64,000 nt of DNA from Verpa conica (taxonomy: Eukaryota > Ascomycota > Pezizomycetes > Pezizales > Morchellaceae). How positions within the stretch are numbered: the first letter of the stretch is position 1; each line of letters starts with the position of its first letter. Positions 24,582-35,635 of the stretch are shown one piece after another. Below the pieces are notes generated by a model, which worked only from the letters and a program-made list of their open reading frames with translations, searched no databases and was not told the origin of the DNA. The translations under genes and the position numbers were made by a program. The stretch is taken from assembly GCA_033030425.1 (NCBI GenBank), contig JAUFSD010000004.1, positions 310,001-374,000 of the forward strand. Reading direction: 5' to 3'.

Positions 24582-27500
24582 ACGGGAATGTTCTCTCATG
24601 GGCTGGTAATGGTAATGGTTGAAAGTGACGTCAAAAAGTCGATTAATTTTCCTCGGAAAGACTTTTTTCACTTTAGCGTCTGCTACCGGAATTTTTGGGT
24701 CTTATTCTCTACTCAATCTGATCGGCTAGTTTTTTTTATTAATTTTCTTCTCTTCTCTTCTCTACTTTTCTCTGGGTTAATCGGTTCATTTTTGGGGAGA
24801 ATGGAGGTACGTGGTGGGGGGGGTTCTTTTTTCTCTTCTTTTTTTTTCTTCTTAGGGGGTTTACCTATACTTTATGTTTCACATACATTTTTTTTTTTTT
24901 TTTGTGAACGGTTATGCCGTTGTAAACATTTACACAGTGGTCATGTTGTATGATGTTTACATGTATTTTAAGGAGATTCAGACCAGCTACACTTCATCAA
25001 ATTAGTGGCGACACATTATTTAACAAATAAAGTATAAAAAAAATAAAAGAAACTATGACTTGCATGCACTATACGTGATAAAATAGATATCGCTTACGAA
25101 CATAAGACTCCCCCCCTCCCCTCCCCCGAGATCCGGAGCTAGCACCACGTTCATAAAATAAATGTCTACCCTCTCGACATCTCCGACCTCAGGTGTCACT
25201 TCGGGTAAGAAGCGTATGCAGCAATTCAATAGACTGGTTGATCTTTCCAAACACGGTTGTGTAAGGGGTCAAAGCTCTTTTTCACAAGGGCTGTGCTGGG
25301 ATGGGGGGGAGGTTAATGATATCTGGTAACTGATCTTCTAGAAATAGACAGTATATTTAGGAATTCATCACGCGTTAGTTAATTACTGGCCCAATTTATC
25401 GCAAGAGGGGGGGGGGAGGGAGAGGGATTCTCTACACTACACGTAAGCTATATATATGTCTAGTATACTTCAGGAAAGAAAGAAAAAAAAGGTCCTACAA
25501 GAAAGTAAAGAATCTTGGGTTACTCTCTTAATCACGACGGAAACCGATCTCCCTCCGAGATTAAAATTACTTATAGCCGCACATATATACACACAGGTAA
25601 ATAGGTTTTTTTTTTAAATCCTCTTCTCTTTTATATTTCCTTCGATGATGATTTTAGAAACTTGATCGCCTCACATGTGTTTGTTTTTTATTTTCGGGTT
25701 GGCCGGATTCAGCCAAGACTTTATCTTCTCTCTCTCCGCGCGTTCGAACGTTTCTCACCAATTACGGACAAAGTGGTTCACCTAGACTTTTTTTACTTTT
25801 TTTTTTTTACTTTTCTTTCTTTTTTTGATATCTACTTTAGAAATATCATGATCGTCACTTCTATGGGAACTCCCGCGACGCCGAATAACGGATCTGTTAA
25901 TGCTCCGACCCGGCTAACAAATACCTATGGAACAAGATGTATTGACTCCGATTGGAGGCTGGGGGGGGGGGAGGGGGGGTAGAAGTAGGGATACCGTCAT
26001 CGATAGAGAGAGGGAGAGAGAGTATTTGTATATTCGGGAACAAGTCCAAGAAGGCGAAAGCGCGTGGTGTTGGTTGGTGCCATCATCTGGAACAATGTCA
26101 ACGCGGCGGTGACTGGAGTACCTCACCTCACCTCACCTCACACTCCCCAAGAAAAATGCTTGTTTCTGAGCGGGTGTTCGCATATTTATAGGGAGGTTTG
26201 GGCCGAGAGACGATTATGCACCTGTCGGCTTGGTTCCGCTTTTGGAAGCGCAGCCGATCGTTGCCCGGGGGAAAGAATCTTATCGGGAATATTTTTTTTT
26301 TATTTTTTTTTTTAAAGGTTGGTTGTGATTGGTGGGAACCCTGGAACTAAAGATGATCCGAATAACGTTATTGTGTTGTATGGGGTATTCTCTCTCTCTC
26401 TCGGATTACTTAATTTTTATTATACGGGGCCGACCTGGTATCAATGATAATGGTTACCACGGGCCCTTCTAGAGCTTGTCGAGGCTGTGAAACATTGCCA
26501 GGTTAAAAATAAGATAAGGTTCGTATAGCTAGTCGGGCCCTTAAACAATCATCACTAATCACTCACTTTGCATCTACGTACGTGGTAGCCGATCATTCAG
26601 CTGGGACGTAAAGAGACGGGTTACTTGGATCTGATGTACCACTACATGGGGTACTGGAACACTCTTTCTTCCTGATAGGAACATTGCCAAGATTGCACTT
26701 TATCTTGTAGGGGATATCTTGGCCGTTCAATACAGCCCAATCCTCACCGACCATCCTAATCTAGCCGTGTTGAAATCGAGAGGGGGGGAGCTTGGTATAG
26801 AATTTCGGCAAGATTTAATGGTAATGGATCAACCTAGGGGATTTACCCCGAGTTAAAAGCTACATAGAAGCATAATATGAAGGAACTGGAATACTTGCAG
26901 TAAGCAGGCAACAAAGTACCCGGGGAACGCAAGTCTTGGACAGGGAATGCCGGTTAGATCGGAGCTCTTCCTATGCAAAGTATGCATATGCCCCATTGGT
27001 GATGATACTGACTTGCATTATTTCTTTCCCGGATACTTGTTGCATGCCGCGAGTATAACCACCCTTCTGCAACGGAATTAACGGACCATGTGGGGTTTGC
27101 ACATCTTGGAATCTCGTTGAATATTCTCTAAACTGGTAATCAACAGACAACACTTAACACAAAGATACACATCGCAGCTATCCCTTGGCCTGCCTGCATG
27201 TTGAAAAAAATTGTTGGTTTCCAGGCTATCGCACACATGTTTAGGAGTACTATGCAGGAATTCCGAAGAGGGCCAGTGTTTTCGGTAGGAGTTTTTTCCC
27301 CCCCCTACATCGCCGGGCTGATGCAGGGCACCAACATGGTCCCGCGTGGACATGACCACGACGACCTCATTTGAAATTAAAGTCTAAGTGATTAAAGAAG
27401 GATAAAGCCATTTACGGAGCTATGGAGGGATTTTAGACTTATATCCGCCTAACTACTCCCCACCTATTAATTCGTGAGTAAGACTACCCCTACGACAATC

Positions 27501-28995
27501 GCAAGATTATCATCAGCAGGGTTAATTAAAAAACGAATGGTGGCCAACGAAACCGGGAGTAAAAAAAAGCTAATCCGCAATACCCGGCTTGGTTTGGCTT
27601 AATGCTATGATTTGCATACTAGGGTTCTGACATAAGGTCGTCTTACAACCCCATGTTAATTCATGGATCAATACGGAATCCGAAGAGAGATTATGTTCAA
27701 TTGGCCCCCTCCCCCCCAGTATCTATCCTACAGATGGTGATATGCGTCAGATAAAACGCTTTCTTACCGTATCCAACAAAAAAGAGCACATAGAATCTCG
27801 GGAATGAGCGGGAAAGCACGTAAATATGTATTGGCCAAGTAAGAAAGAAAAAAAAAATCCGTAAACCCGGGACAGGGATAGCCAAGAGTTTTCAACCCAT
27901 GAGTTGGCCAAGAGAGAGCTACATGTAGTGACCCCTGGTAAAAAAAAAAAAAAAAAAGAAACAAAATGTCGTGGTCCGTTTTGAATGAGGGCACCAATTG
28001 AACAACTGTAGGAATATTCTGACAGCGGAATGTCACGTAGATTTTCGTTTAGGATTATTTTTTTTTTCTTGCTGGATGGATGGATCATCAGGTAGTGTAC
28101 GATAAACCTATCATTTCCCTCCATCTAGCTAGGTGTTGGGAGAACGTGGGGATAAATAAACTTCATTAGCTAGCTGGCCGGTCGTTCGGTTTTAATTCAA
28201 TCCTTGTTTTTTTCCCCCCCCTTGGCCTCTGTATACATTGCCAACAGGGTGGGACTATCGATCATAAGCTTTGTTGCATGCATGTATCGGTAGTATACCT
28301 AAGGAGTTCTATAAGATCTTGCCGATTTTCAATTACCCAATCATCAATTTACACCTAGAATCCTTGAATATTGGTTCAGTATTTCCTGGATACACTGCCA
28401 AGGTGTTTTTTATAGTTCATATCCATGCGGCATAATCTGGCTTGATATATTGGCCTCTGGTAGAGTGTGGTTATTTAGTCACGATGTGTCACTCGATAGA
28501 GCTTCAAATACTTCTTTCGGTATGTATAAACATTGACTAACGATATAGGACTTAGTAAGATGGTCCCGTGGGACTGTTACATGGGATAAACCTGAAAGTC
28601 AAGAAAGTAACTCGATCTCTATGCTCCTATTACTAACTTATTTTGCAATCTAGAGATTGGGCTTGCACTTATCCTAACTATCTGAGGACTCTGCTGTAGC
28701 TGATTTGAAATAGGATGAAGTGTAGTCCGAGGGACGTAGATTTAGTTGGAAAATAAATAATCTAGAGCTATTTCTCACTTATGACATTCATGAATTTTTC
28801 TAGAGCGAATAGTAATCGAGTGATTTCTTGTGAAAACCAGAGGCAGTTTTTGTTACATATGTGCCTTCATTCTACCTGTAATACTACAAGTACCTAGTTC
28901 GGAGATGACCCAGATCTCTACTAGAAGGTGAGAGGACAATGAAATGCACAAAAGGCAGATAGGTAGTTATAAGGTATTTCAAGAGACTACGGTGT
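24582..28995. other. Long intergenic region
   Basis: I see no supportable gene in 4.4 kb. ORFs here run through poly-T or poly-A tracts and have no recognisable domains. The content is homopolymers, CT/GA runs (near 26010 and 26391), a (CTCAC)n tract at 26121-26142 and otherwise unique AT-rich DNA. Confidence 0.6.
26121..26142. repeat. (CCTCA)n microsatellite
   Basis: Four consecutive CCTCA units. Confidence 0.75.
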
Positions 28996-30450
28996 CTAAT
29001 TGCACTCAAAGATTCTTGTAGTGCTTACATTAATCCTGCTCCACCTCCTCCCAGTCACAAGGCTCCATAAAAACAGACCGGGCCAGTAGACATGATAAAG
29101 AAACCAAAATGGAAGCGGGTCCCAAACTTCAAACGTTGCATCTTTCCAGAACAGCACATGTATTGCAAAGTCCCTTAAGCTGGTGAAGAAAATTGTAATA
29201 TCAGACATCTGAAAAAGCGGTAGTAGTAAAAGGGAAACGAGGTCGTGCCCGATCCAGTAAAAGCCGGGAGTGGTAGCAACATCAGGAATGCAGACTTCCT
29301 TTGGGCAAGGGTCGAGTAAGCTGAGGTAGCACTCAGAAAGCTTTTCTGGGATACTATCGAAGAGTATAACGGCAGTGTGGGTCCGGGGGTTACACTCGAT
29401 GGGATATAGTTGGAGCTCCCGGTCGTCTTTCTTCTCTTTAACTATCAAGTCAAATGACAGCTGCCCGGTAACATTTCCATCTTCCAGACGTCTGGCGTAC
29501 TCCTTCGTGAATTCGAGCAACTTTTGGGAAATCTTGGAGTCCGCTGGTAATCCTTTATAGTGCATCAATAGTTCCGATGAAGCACAAGCGACAAATGCTG
29601 TGACATGGCCATCAACCACAACCCCATGAGTACAGAACTCATCACCTTCCACAAACTCTTGAAAAATCCAAGGCTTATCGGCCGTGATCTCCAACCCCTC
29701 AATCAACGCCGTAGTCTCTTCCAACGTCGGCCGAGGGTACAGGGTCATATCCGCTCGAGAAACATCATCCAACCACACCGACTTCAAAACATAATGCCTC
29801 GACTTTTTCCCCGCCAAAAACCCAAGGGCTTCTTCACGACTCTTGACCATCCTTGTTTCCGGAATATCAAGCCCAATCTCCGCCGTTTTCTCAATAAACA
29901 AGTTTTTTTCGTGCAGTGTTTTGCATGTTTCGGGTTCAGGCTGGAATACTTTGCAGGATGTTTCTTTTTCGATTTCGTGCTTTGCCAGTGCGTCCTCGAT
30001 TGTTGTTGCTACCCCGGAAACACAGACCCAAAGGTCTACCTTCTCTTTCTTGATTATTTCTACTAGGCGCCTTACGTATTCTTTCTTCTGCTCATCAGTG
30101 ACCGGTGTTGGCAGTTCGTAGTGCCGGGAAAGGGCCTTGGAGAAGCGTCCGCTAGATGGAATGTATGCTCGCTCGAAGTCGAGACCGATGACTTTATTTC
30201 CGGCTAGGTAAAAGGCTCGAGCGAGGGATAGGCCTTTTGTCATTGAGAGGGAGCTCACAAGGATTGTTTTCGGGGACGTCGAAGAGCGAGGTAGTGCTGG
30301 TGGCTCTGAGAGGAAGTATCTATAGAGGATGCATAGAGAAACTACAGTTGAAGTGATTGGTAAAAACACCAAGCTAAGGAGTATGAGAGAAAGGTTATTG
30401 AAAAGGTGTACCGCGAAAGAAGATTGCTGTGTCGATTTTTTATCTTCCAT
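28996..30450 (-). CDS. ATP-grasp ligase, MysC-like (4-deoxygadusol amino-acid ligase)
   Basis: Single exon, 484 aa, ATG at 30448-30450, TAG at 28996-28998. ATP-grasp features: the VLKSVW strand with the nucleotide-binding Lys (about 222), FQEFVEGDEFCTHG (263-276), a LSFDL strand, and the metal-binding Y-P-I-E-C-N-P-R-T segment (359-366). The ECNPRTHTA segment and the overall layout are those I know from MysC, which in cyanobacteria couples glycine to 4-deoxygadusol to give mycosporine-glycine. There is a long hydrophobic stretch near the N-terminus (about 20-46) and aromatic/hydrophobic segments near the C-terminus, so membrane association is likely. Its neighbours are the cyclase (same strand, 536 bp upstream of its start), methyltransferase and NRPS-like genes; this context supports the MysC call. 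The amino acid used cannot be read from sequence. Confidence 0.85.
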   Translation of the reverse strand: MEDKKSTQQSSFAVHLFNNLSLILLSLVFLPITSTVVSLCILYRYFLSEPPALPRSSTSPKTILVSSLSMTKGLSLARAFYLAGNKVIGLDFERAYIPSSGRFSKALSRHYELPTPVTDEQKKEYVRRLVEIIKKEKVDLWVCVSGVATTIEDALAKHEIEKETSCKVFQPEPETCKTLHEKNLFIEKTAEIGLDIPETRMVKSREEALGFLAGKKSRHYVLKSVWLDDVSRADMTLYPRPTLEETTALIEGLEITADKPWIFQEFVEGDEFCTHGVVVDGHVTAFVACASSELLMHYKGLPADSKISQKLLEFTKEYARRLEDGNVTGQLSFDLIVKEKKDDRELQLYPIECNPRTHTAVILFDSIPEKLSECYLSLLDPCPKEVCIPDVATTPGFYWIGHDLVSLLLLPLFQMSDITIFFTSLRDFAIHVLFWKDATFEVWDPLPFWFLYHVYWPGLFLWSLVTGRRWSRINVSTTRIFECN

Positions 30451-30986
30451 TTTTGTGAGAGAAATTTCAAGTAGTTAAGAGAAAAACAATATTAAGAAAG
30501 AGGCAGAGGAGGGCGGGAGCCTTTAAATATATGATGGTCTATCTTTTGGACTCCTCGACGTCATGCTACTTCTCTGGCAAACACTAAGGATTAGGCAAAT
30601 TCATTACTACAATATATGTGGGAGAAGGACCTTAGGCAACGAAACGGAGACAAGGCATTGATCGAACGGAAATTGCCGGTGTATCTACTTTGTTCTTTGA
30701 ACTGTTCTATGTCATAAGAATAGCTGTATAATACAGCTTGTTTAATATATAAATAGACAAACAGAAGCATTCTACTCAACATCACCTATTTCTATAAATA
30801 TCTAAGACATTTAGGTGGATAGAAGAAAACAAACTGTTACAGTGTTACAAGTCTGTATAAGTTTACTAGAAAAATTCCCTCCGCTAAGTCATCTTATGAA
30901 TTTCGTTTATCCCTAGGAAAAACTGATTCTACCAAAAATAGGAGAAAATAAATAGGCTTAATATTCTATGAGCTATACACACAGAC
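30451..30986. other. Spacer between ATP-grasp and cyclase genes
   Basis: 536 bp that must hold the ATP-grasp promoter and the 3' end of the cyclase, both on the minus strand. It is AT-rich; no distinct motif is recognised. Confidence 0.5.
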
Positions 30987-32404
30987 TCAATTTGGGAGCC
31001 CATTAGATTCCATCAAATGCACATCCGAGAGGCTAAAACGACCCATCTTCATGGCCGGAGAAGCAGCTGAAATGCGACCCTTAGAATCAGGTACGCCGGT
31101 ATCGGAGGCGTCGACAAATGCATCAAGGCCTTCTCCCTGTCTGGGGAATTCCTTAACTATCATTTTGTGTAATCTCAACGCTTCGTTCATATCATTAGCA
31201 GTTACATCATTGAGGAAGATGCACTGTCCCAAGGGCGCGGGAATAGCAGCACGGAGCTTGTTGTCGCGTGTCTTCAGGATGGCATCAGTGCCCTTGGCCA
31301 GAAGAACTTCGTCAAAGAGAGGATGGTCAATGGTCAACCCGGCTCTCGAGAAGAGGTGAAGAATCCTCATGTGGTCCTCCTCCGTGATGAGATTCTTCAT
31401 TCGTGCTAGTGTCGCAGAGTACGCCATATCGACAGAGATAGCATGACCGTGCCGCAGCGGGGTTTCGGGTGCAAGTTCGAGGGTTGGTGACCAAGTGTGG
31501 CCGTATGCAATAACACGGTCAAGCCCGATCTCGTGAAGGTTAGGGGTCTCGAGCTTCAACATGACGTGGATGCCTCTATGGTTGATTATATCGGCGGCCT
31601 TTTTGAGTTCTTCGGTGCTTCCGTCTGCGCGGCCGAACCTGTGGGATATCAATTTTTCGCAGTACTTGTCAAGAAGTTCGAAGGTTGTCAAGTCGGCACA
31701 GGTTGAAATCTTGACGAGTTCAGCGAAGCCGTTTCTGACTTGGGCTACAGGTAGGGTCCTGAGAAAGGTGAAGTCGAGGAAGGTGTGCATCGGAGCATGG
31801 TAAGCACCAAGCCTATTCTTATGTTTGCCATGATTTACAGCAACCTTAATCGATACCGAAGCGTCAATAAGACCGATAACTGTAGTCGGGACACGGATGA
31901 AGTTTGTTGTCCTGCGATAGGTTGCACACGCAAATCTAACAATGGTTGTTAGCAATTATTACTCGGGGTTAGGGTTAGTTACTAATTGTAACGCAAATAG
32001 AAAGGATCGGCGTTACTATTTACATACCCGGCAACATCGGTGATAAGCCCCCCACCAACTACAAGCAGAGGCTCCTTGCGGATGATACCGAAATCATTCA
32101 TGGCATCACAGATGGAAAGGAGAGTTGCCATGGTCTTTGCTTGTTCTCCGATCTTTGTCTTGTGGATGACCAATTGAATATCGTGAGCCTTGAAATACTG
32201 CTCCATCCGCTCACCATAAATTGCACAGACATTAATGTCTGTCACGGCCAGACAACGGCCCCATTTTTTGTACATATCCGCAAGCTGGGGGTTCTTGATG
32301 TCAAAAACGCCGTCAAGGAATGTGAAATCATAGGTGATTTTTTCGTAACCCTCGACATGGAAACCAGAGGGTGTCTCTGAAACGGTAGCCGTGAGATCAG
32401 ACAT
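30987..32404 (-). CDS. DHQS-like sugar phosphate cyclase (desmethyl-4-deoxygadusol synthase type, MysA-like)
   Basis: Model: complement(join(30987..31935, 32028..32404)), 441 aa, one 92-nt intron. Dehydroquinate-synthase fold: NAD-binding VVGGGLITDVAGFA at the splice junction (about 115-128), RVPTTVIGLIDASVSIK (about 140-156), NHGKHKNRLGAYHAP, and metal ligands E198 (AELVK), H272 (GHTWSP) and H288/H290 (RHGHAIS). NHGKHKNR and GHTWSP are the forms I associate with the EEVS/DDGS branch, which uses sedoheptulose 7-phosphate, rather than shikimate-pathway DHQS; in fungi that activity is also usually part of the AROM pentafunctional protein, not a stand-alone enzyme. Linkage to MysB- and MysC-like genes favours desmethyl-4-deoxygadusol synthase over 2-epi-5-epi-valiolone synthase. 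The first committed step of mycosporine synthesis is therefore the best guess. The intron contains a two-copy TTAGGG-type motif. Confidence 0.87.
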
Positions 32405-33909
32405 AATTTAAGATGAGAGATTGGGGGGGGGATATTGCAGTGGCTGCTTGTTGAAGACAGGATAAGGCAATAGGAAACGTTGTGTTGAAACTTATTCCTG
32501 TAGTTTCTAGTGGGAGAGAGTGTGTTCTAGATGACGGGAAGAGACTCGGCTTCTTATCTTGTTTCCTTGACGGGCATAAATTTGCTGTCGGTGAGCGTTT
32601 TTTTGTCTCATGACACCGTGATGTGTTTCACAACCCTCTCTCCTCGGAAGTTTCTCAAGAAAGGATACATGCGTCGGAGGAGGTATGATTCTAAAAAGTT
32701 TTTGTTAAAAGGCCGCTAAAATGACGTGATCGTATTTACGTAGGCGTTCTCCCTTTTCTTACTACTATTCCAAGCAGCTGTTTGTCTCTCCAACACAACG
32801 GCTATGTCGTGCTAGATTCCTTTGGCATAGCATGTTTCTCCAACAGAAATCTAGCACTATTTAGGCCCAGCAGTGTTTGTATGGGTTACATAAATTAAGG
32901 TAGCCTACATAATTTTCTGGTCCTATGTTACCTTAGTACGACTTATGCGGTGTCTTGAGTATATCGCCCATCTGATGGCGTGGGGAGGGACCGGCACGGT
33001 ATGTGGGTCTCCAGAAGATTGAACGATTCCTAAGTATAGCACGATCCCACTATAAGAATGGGGTTAGGAATTAAACAGAGTGTTCTTATAAACGGGTATT
33101 CTTACTTAACTGAGAAGTTTTAAAGCAAATATCCTAACGGATAAGGTTTAGAAAGATGCGTTTTAGAGCTTTCTATTAAGCATATTTATAAATAGTATTC
33201 TTATATGGATAGTATTGTGTCGAGAGGATAGTGTGGGTCTCTTTACCTGCCAAGTTTTACCTCACGTCATAAGATTGAGCCTTTTAGATCCCTCGGCAAC
33301 CACGGGGAGAGGGGGGGGGGGTTAGCCGTAATTTTCCTGCTGTGTTGGGCCCTTGCGTAACCAATTACTTCCGCCGCGGAGCTTCTACCAAACATATCTC
33401 ACTTAGGGGATCTGGGAGCTTGTGATTGGTGTTGACAGCTCGATGCTGGTGGAGTTAAGTGCTTGGGTAGGGTTTGTCAAGTGGGTACCTTAACATACCC
33501 TAACTCATTACAAGCCAATTAGAAGTCATAAACCACTCCGGTTTAATTTTGGTGGGTCGTACCATTACCCCTACGTGAACAATCTCAAAGGGAGCCGACA
33601 TACAAAAAGAAATGACTCCATATCGATATGCCGTGGGCAGGTTCAACTAGCAGATTTTCGGGAGCCCTCTTATCGAACGGATGTAATTCCGCAAAGTATT
33701 AGGCGGTTGGCCATCTCATCTAGATAAAGAGGGGGCTAGGCGATCCGTGTGGTTGTGATCATATGTCATGATCTTGGGATTAAGACCTCTAAAAAAAAAG
33801 TGGAAAGTTAAATAAATCACATTGGTTACGAATAACTCCAGGTCTTCTTCATATCCTACCTAATTGTAAGAAATCAAGAGCTTCCATTTTATAAACCTAC
33901 AAGAAAAAA
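32405..33909. other. Divergent promoter region of the cyclase and O-methyltransferase genes
   Basis: 1.5 kb between divergently read genes, the natural place for shared control of the pathway. It is AT-rich and unique, with poly-G near 33309 and no ORF of substance. No specific binding site is claimed. Confidence 0.5.
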
Positions 33910-34985
33910 ATGACTGGGTTCACGAGCAAGATCAGCTACGCTAAGCAACACGATGTTTTTGTAAGTAAATCTTTCGTACAGAGGAGAAGCACAAGTGATT
34001 TAAGCTACAAGACCGTGATAATTAGTAAGAGTGTAGGATTCTGACAAAGTGGGTACAATAGTTCGACGACGGCCGCGAAATTGAGCTACTCCAGAGGATT
34101 TTCTCACTTCCCGCACAAAAGCTTAATGGCCTCCGTAACAACCCCTCTGCGATTCTGGCAGCAATTGATGAATTCGCTACAGAGAAATATCTCATGAACA
34201 TTGGGGAAATGAAGGGTTCATCATCTCACCTCTTTACTACTCATCAATTCACTTGCATGAGTTGCTAACCTCTGCGAGGATAATCCAATAGGAAAAATTA
34301 TTACTGGACTCATCACTGAACATTGTCCAAAAACAATGGTTGAGCTCGGAGGTTATGTCGGATATAGTACCATACTCTTCGGTTCGCACCTACGCGATAC
34401 ATGGGAACGATCAGAGACGGCACATGAACCTAGATATTACTGCCTAGAAATGAACCCCCTCTTTGCGGCTATAATCATGGCTTTCGTTGACCTTGCTGGT
34501 CTTTCTCATATCGTCAAAGTATTAATCGGGCCTTCTTCTACATCATTGAAACGTCTACATCATGAAGGCACCATAAAAACGATAGACCTTTTGTTTTTAG
34601 ATCATTTTAAGCCTGCTTATGTCAGTGACTTGAAGCTCTGTGAGAGCTTGGGGTTCATCGTTCCGGGGAGTGTTCTGGCTGCTGATAACGTGATCAAGCC
34701 GGGGAATCCGCCGTATCTGAGATATGTGAGGATGAGTGTGGAGGAGAAGAAAGAAACGGAGAAGAAGGCTTTGGAAGATATGGTAAAAGAAGGGATTAAA
34801 TTGGTTGATGGTCGAGTTGAGCCAAGGGGAAATCCTGAGTTGGTTTACGAAAGTAGGATGGTAGAGAGCTATGAGCCTACAGGAATTCAGGTACGACTAT
34901 TTAAAGAAATTTGGCCTTTAGTTAATACTAAGTTGTGCTAACTTTGATATAGGATGCGGTCGAGATTACAGCTTGCATTAAGTAG
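33910..34985 (+). CDS. COMT-like SAM-dependent O-methyltransferase (MysB-like)
   Basis: Model: join(33910..33960, 34062..34215, 34292..34890, 34953..34985), 278 aa. The three introns are 101, 76 and 62 nt; the second has an unusual GTTCAT donor. Catechol-O-methyltransferase signature parts in order are EKYLMNIGEMKG, the SAM-binding VELGGYVGYS, YCLEMNP (ribose-binding acidic residue), LLFLDHFKPAYVSDL (the D of the metal site), AADNVIKPGNPPYL and a C-terminal TGIQDAVEIT strand carried by the 33-nt last exon. The length is close to that of cyanobacterial MysB, which methylates desmethyl-4-deoxygadusol to 4-deoxygadusol, and that role fits the neighbours. From sequence alone it could be any small catechol-type methyltransferase; location makes the pathway role likely. 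It faces the NRPS-like gene tail to tail. Confidence 0.85.
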
Positions 34986-35635
34986 TTAGGACTTTTATCT
35001 TTTGTTATTTATTTAGTTTATGCGTATGGCTGAAGAGGTTGTCTGCAATGATCAGCCAAGTAAATATATGTATCTAATATCTCCTTACGGTCGATTCGAG
35101 CCCAGAATATCGACTGTAGAATCATTACAATCTTGAGTACAGAGCCAATGGGTGGATATAATCGGTATAGATGGGTTTAATACGGTATTGTAAGTAGTTC
35201 AAACCTAAATCAACTATATTACTAGATTCCCCGGCAAGTACAGTAGTCTTCTAGCTTTAATTCTGTATCTTTAACCATGCGGCGCCACGCTTTTCTATAC
35301 TATATCCTTGCTCTAAAACTCGCCATTGTCTATTTATAGTGTATAATAATTCAACTGAATCAATTGATTAACAATATCTATTAAACAATGCCCGTTGAGG
35401 GGAGACCATATTCCGACGGATAAAGGAAATGTGCTCTGTTGAGGAACCTTGAAAAGCGAGGTAAAAAATCATCGAAAATAATAATAATCAAACAAAAGTA
35501 CAGTAGAAAAGTCTTCTATGTGGTGATGATGGGGCGATCCTTTGAATGAGGGCGCTTGATCGTCGACTGCTGAAACTCCTGATAGGTCCTTCGTTATAAG
35601 ATCCTTCAGGATCACAGAAGCCTTTGTTAAGCCGA
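34986..35635. other. Convergent 3' intergenic spacer
   Basis: 650 bp between the 3' ends of the methyltransferase (plus) and NRPS-like (minus) genes. AT-rich; no gene or motif is recognised beyond presumed 3' ends. Confidence 0.5.

Noticed and set aside
27747..28124. 125-codon minus-strand ORF
   Set aside because: Crosses two poly-A tracts that encode Phe/Lys runs; no conserved pattern.
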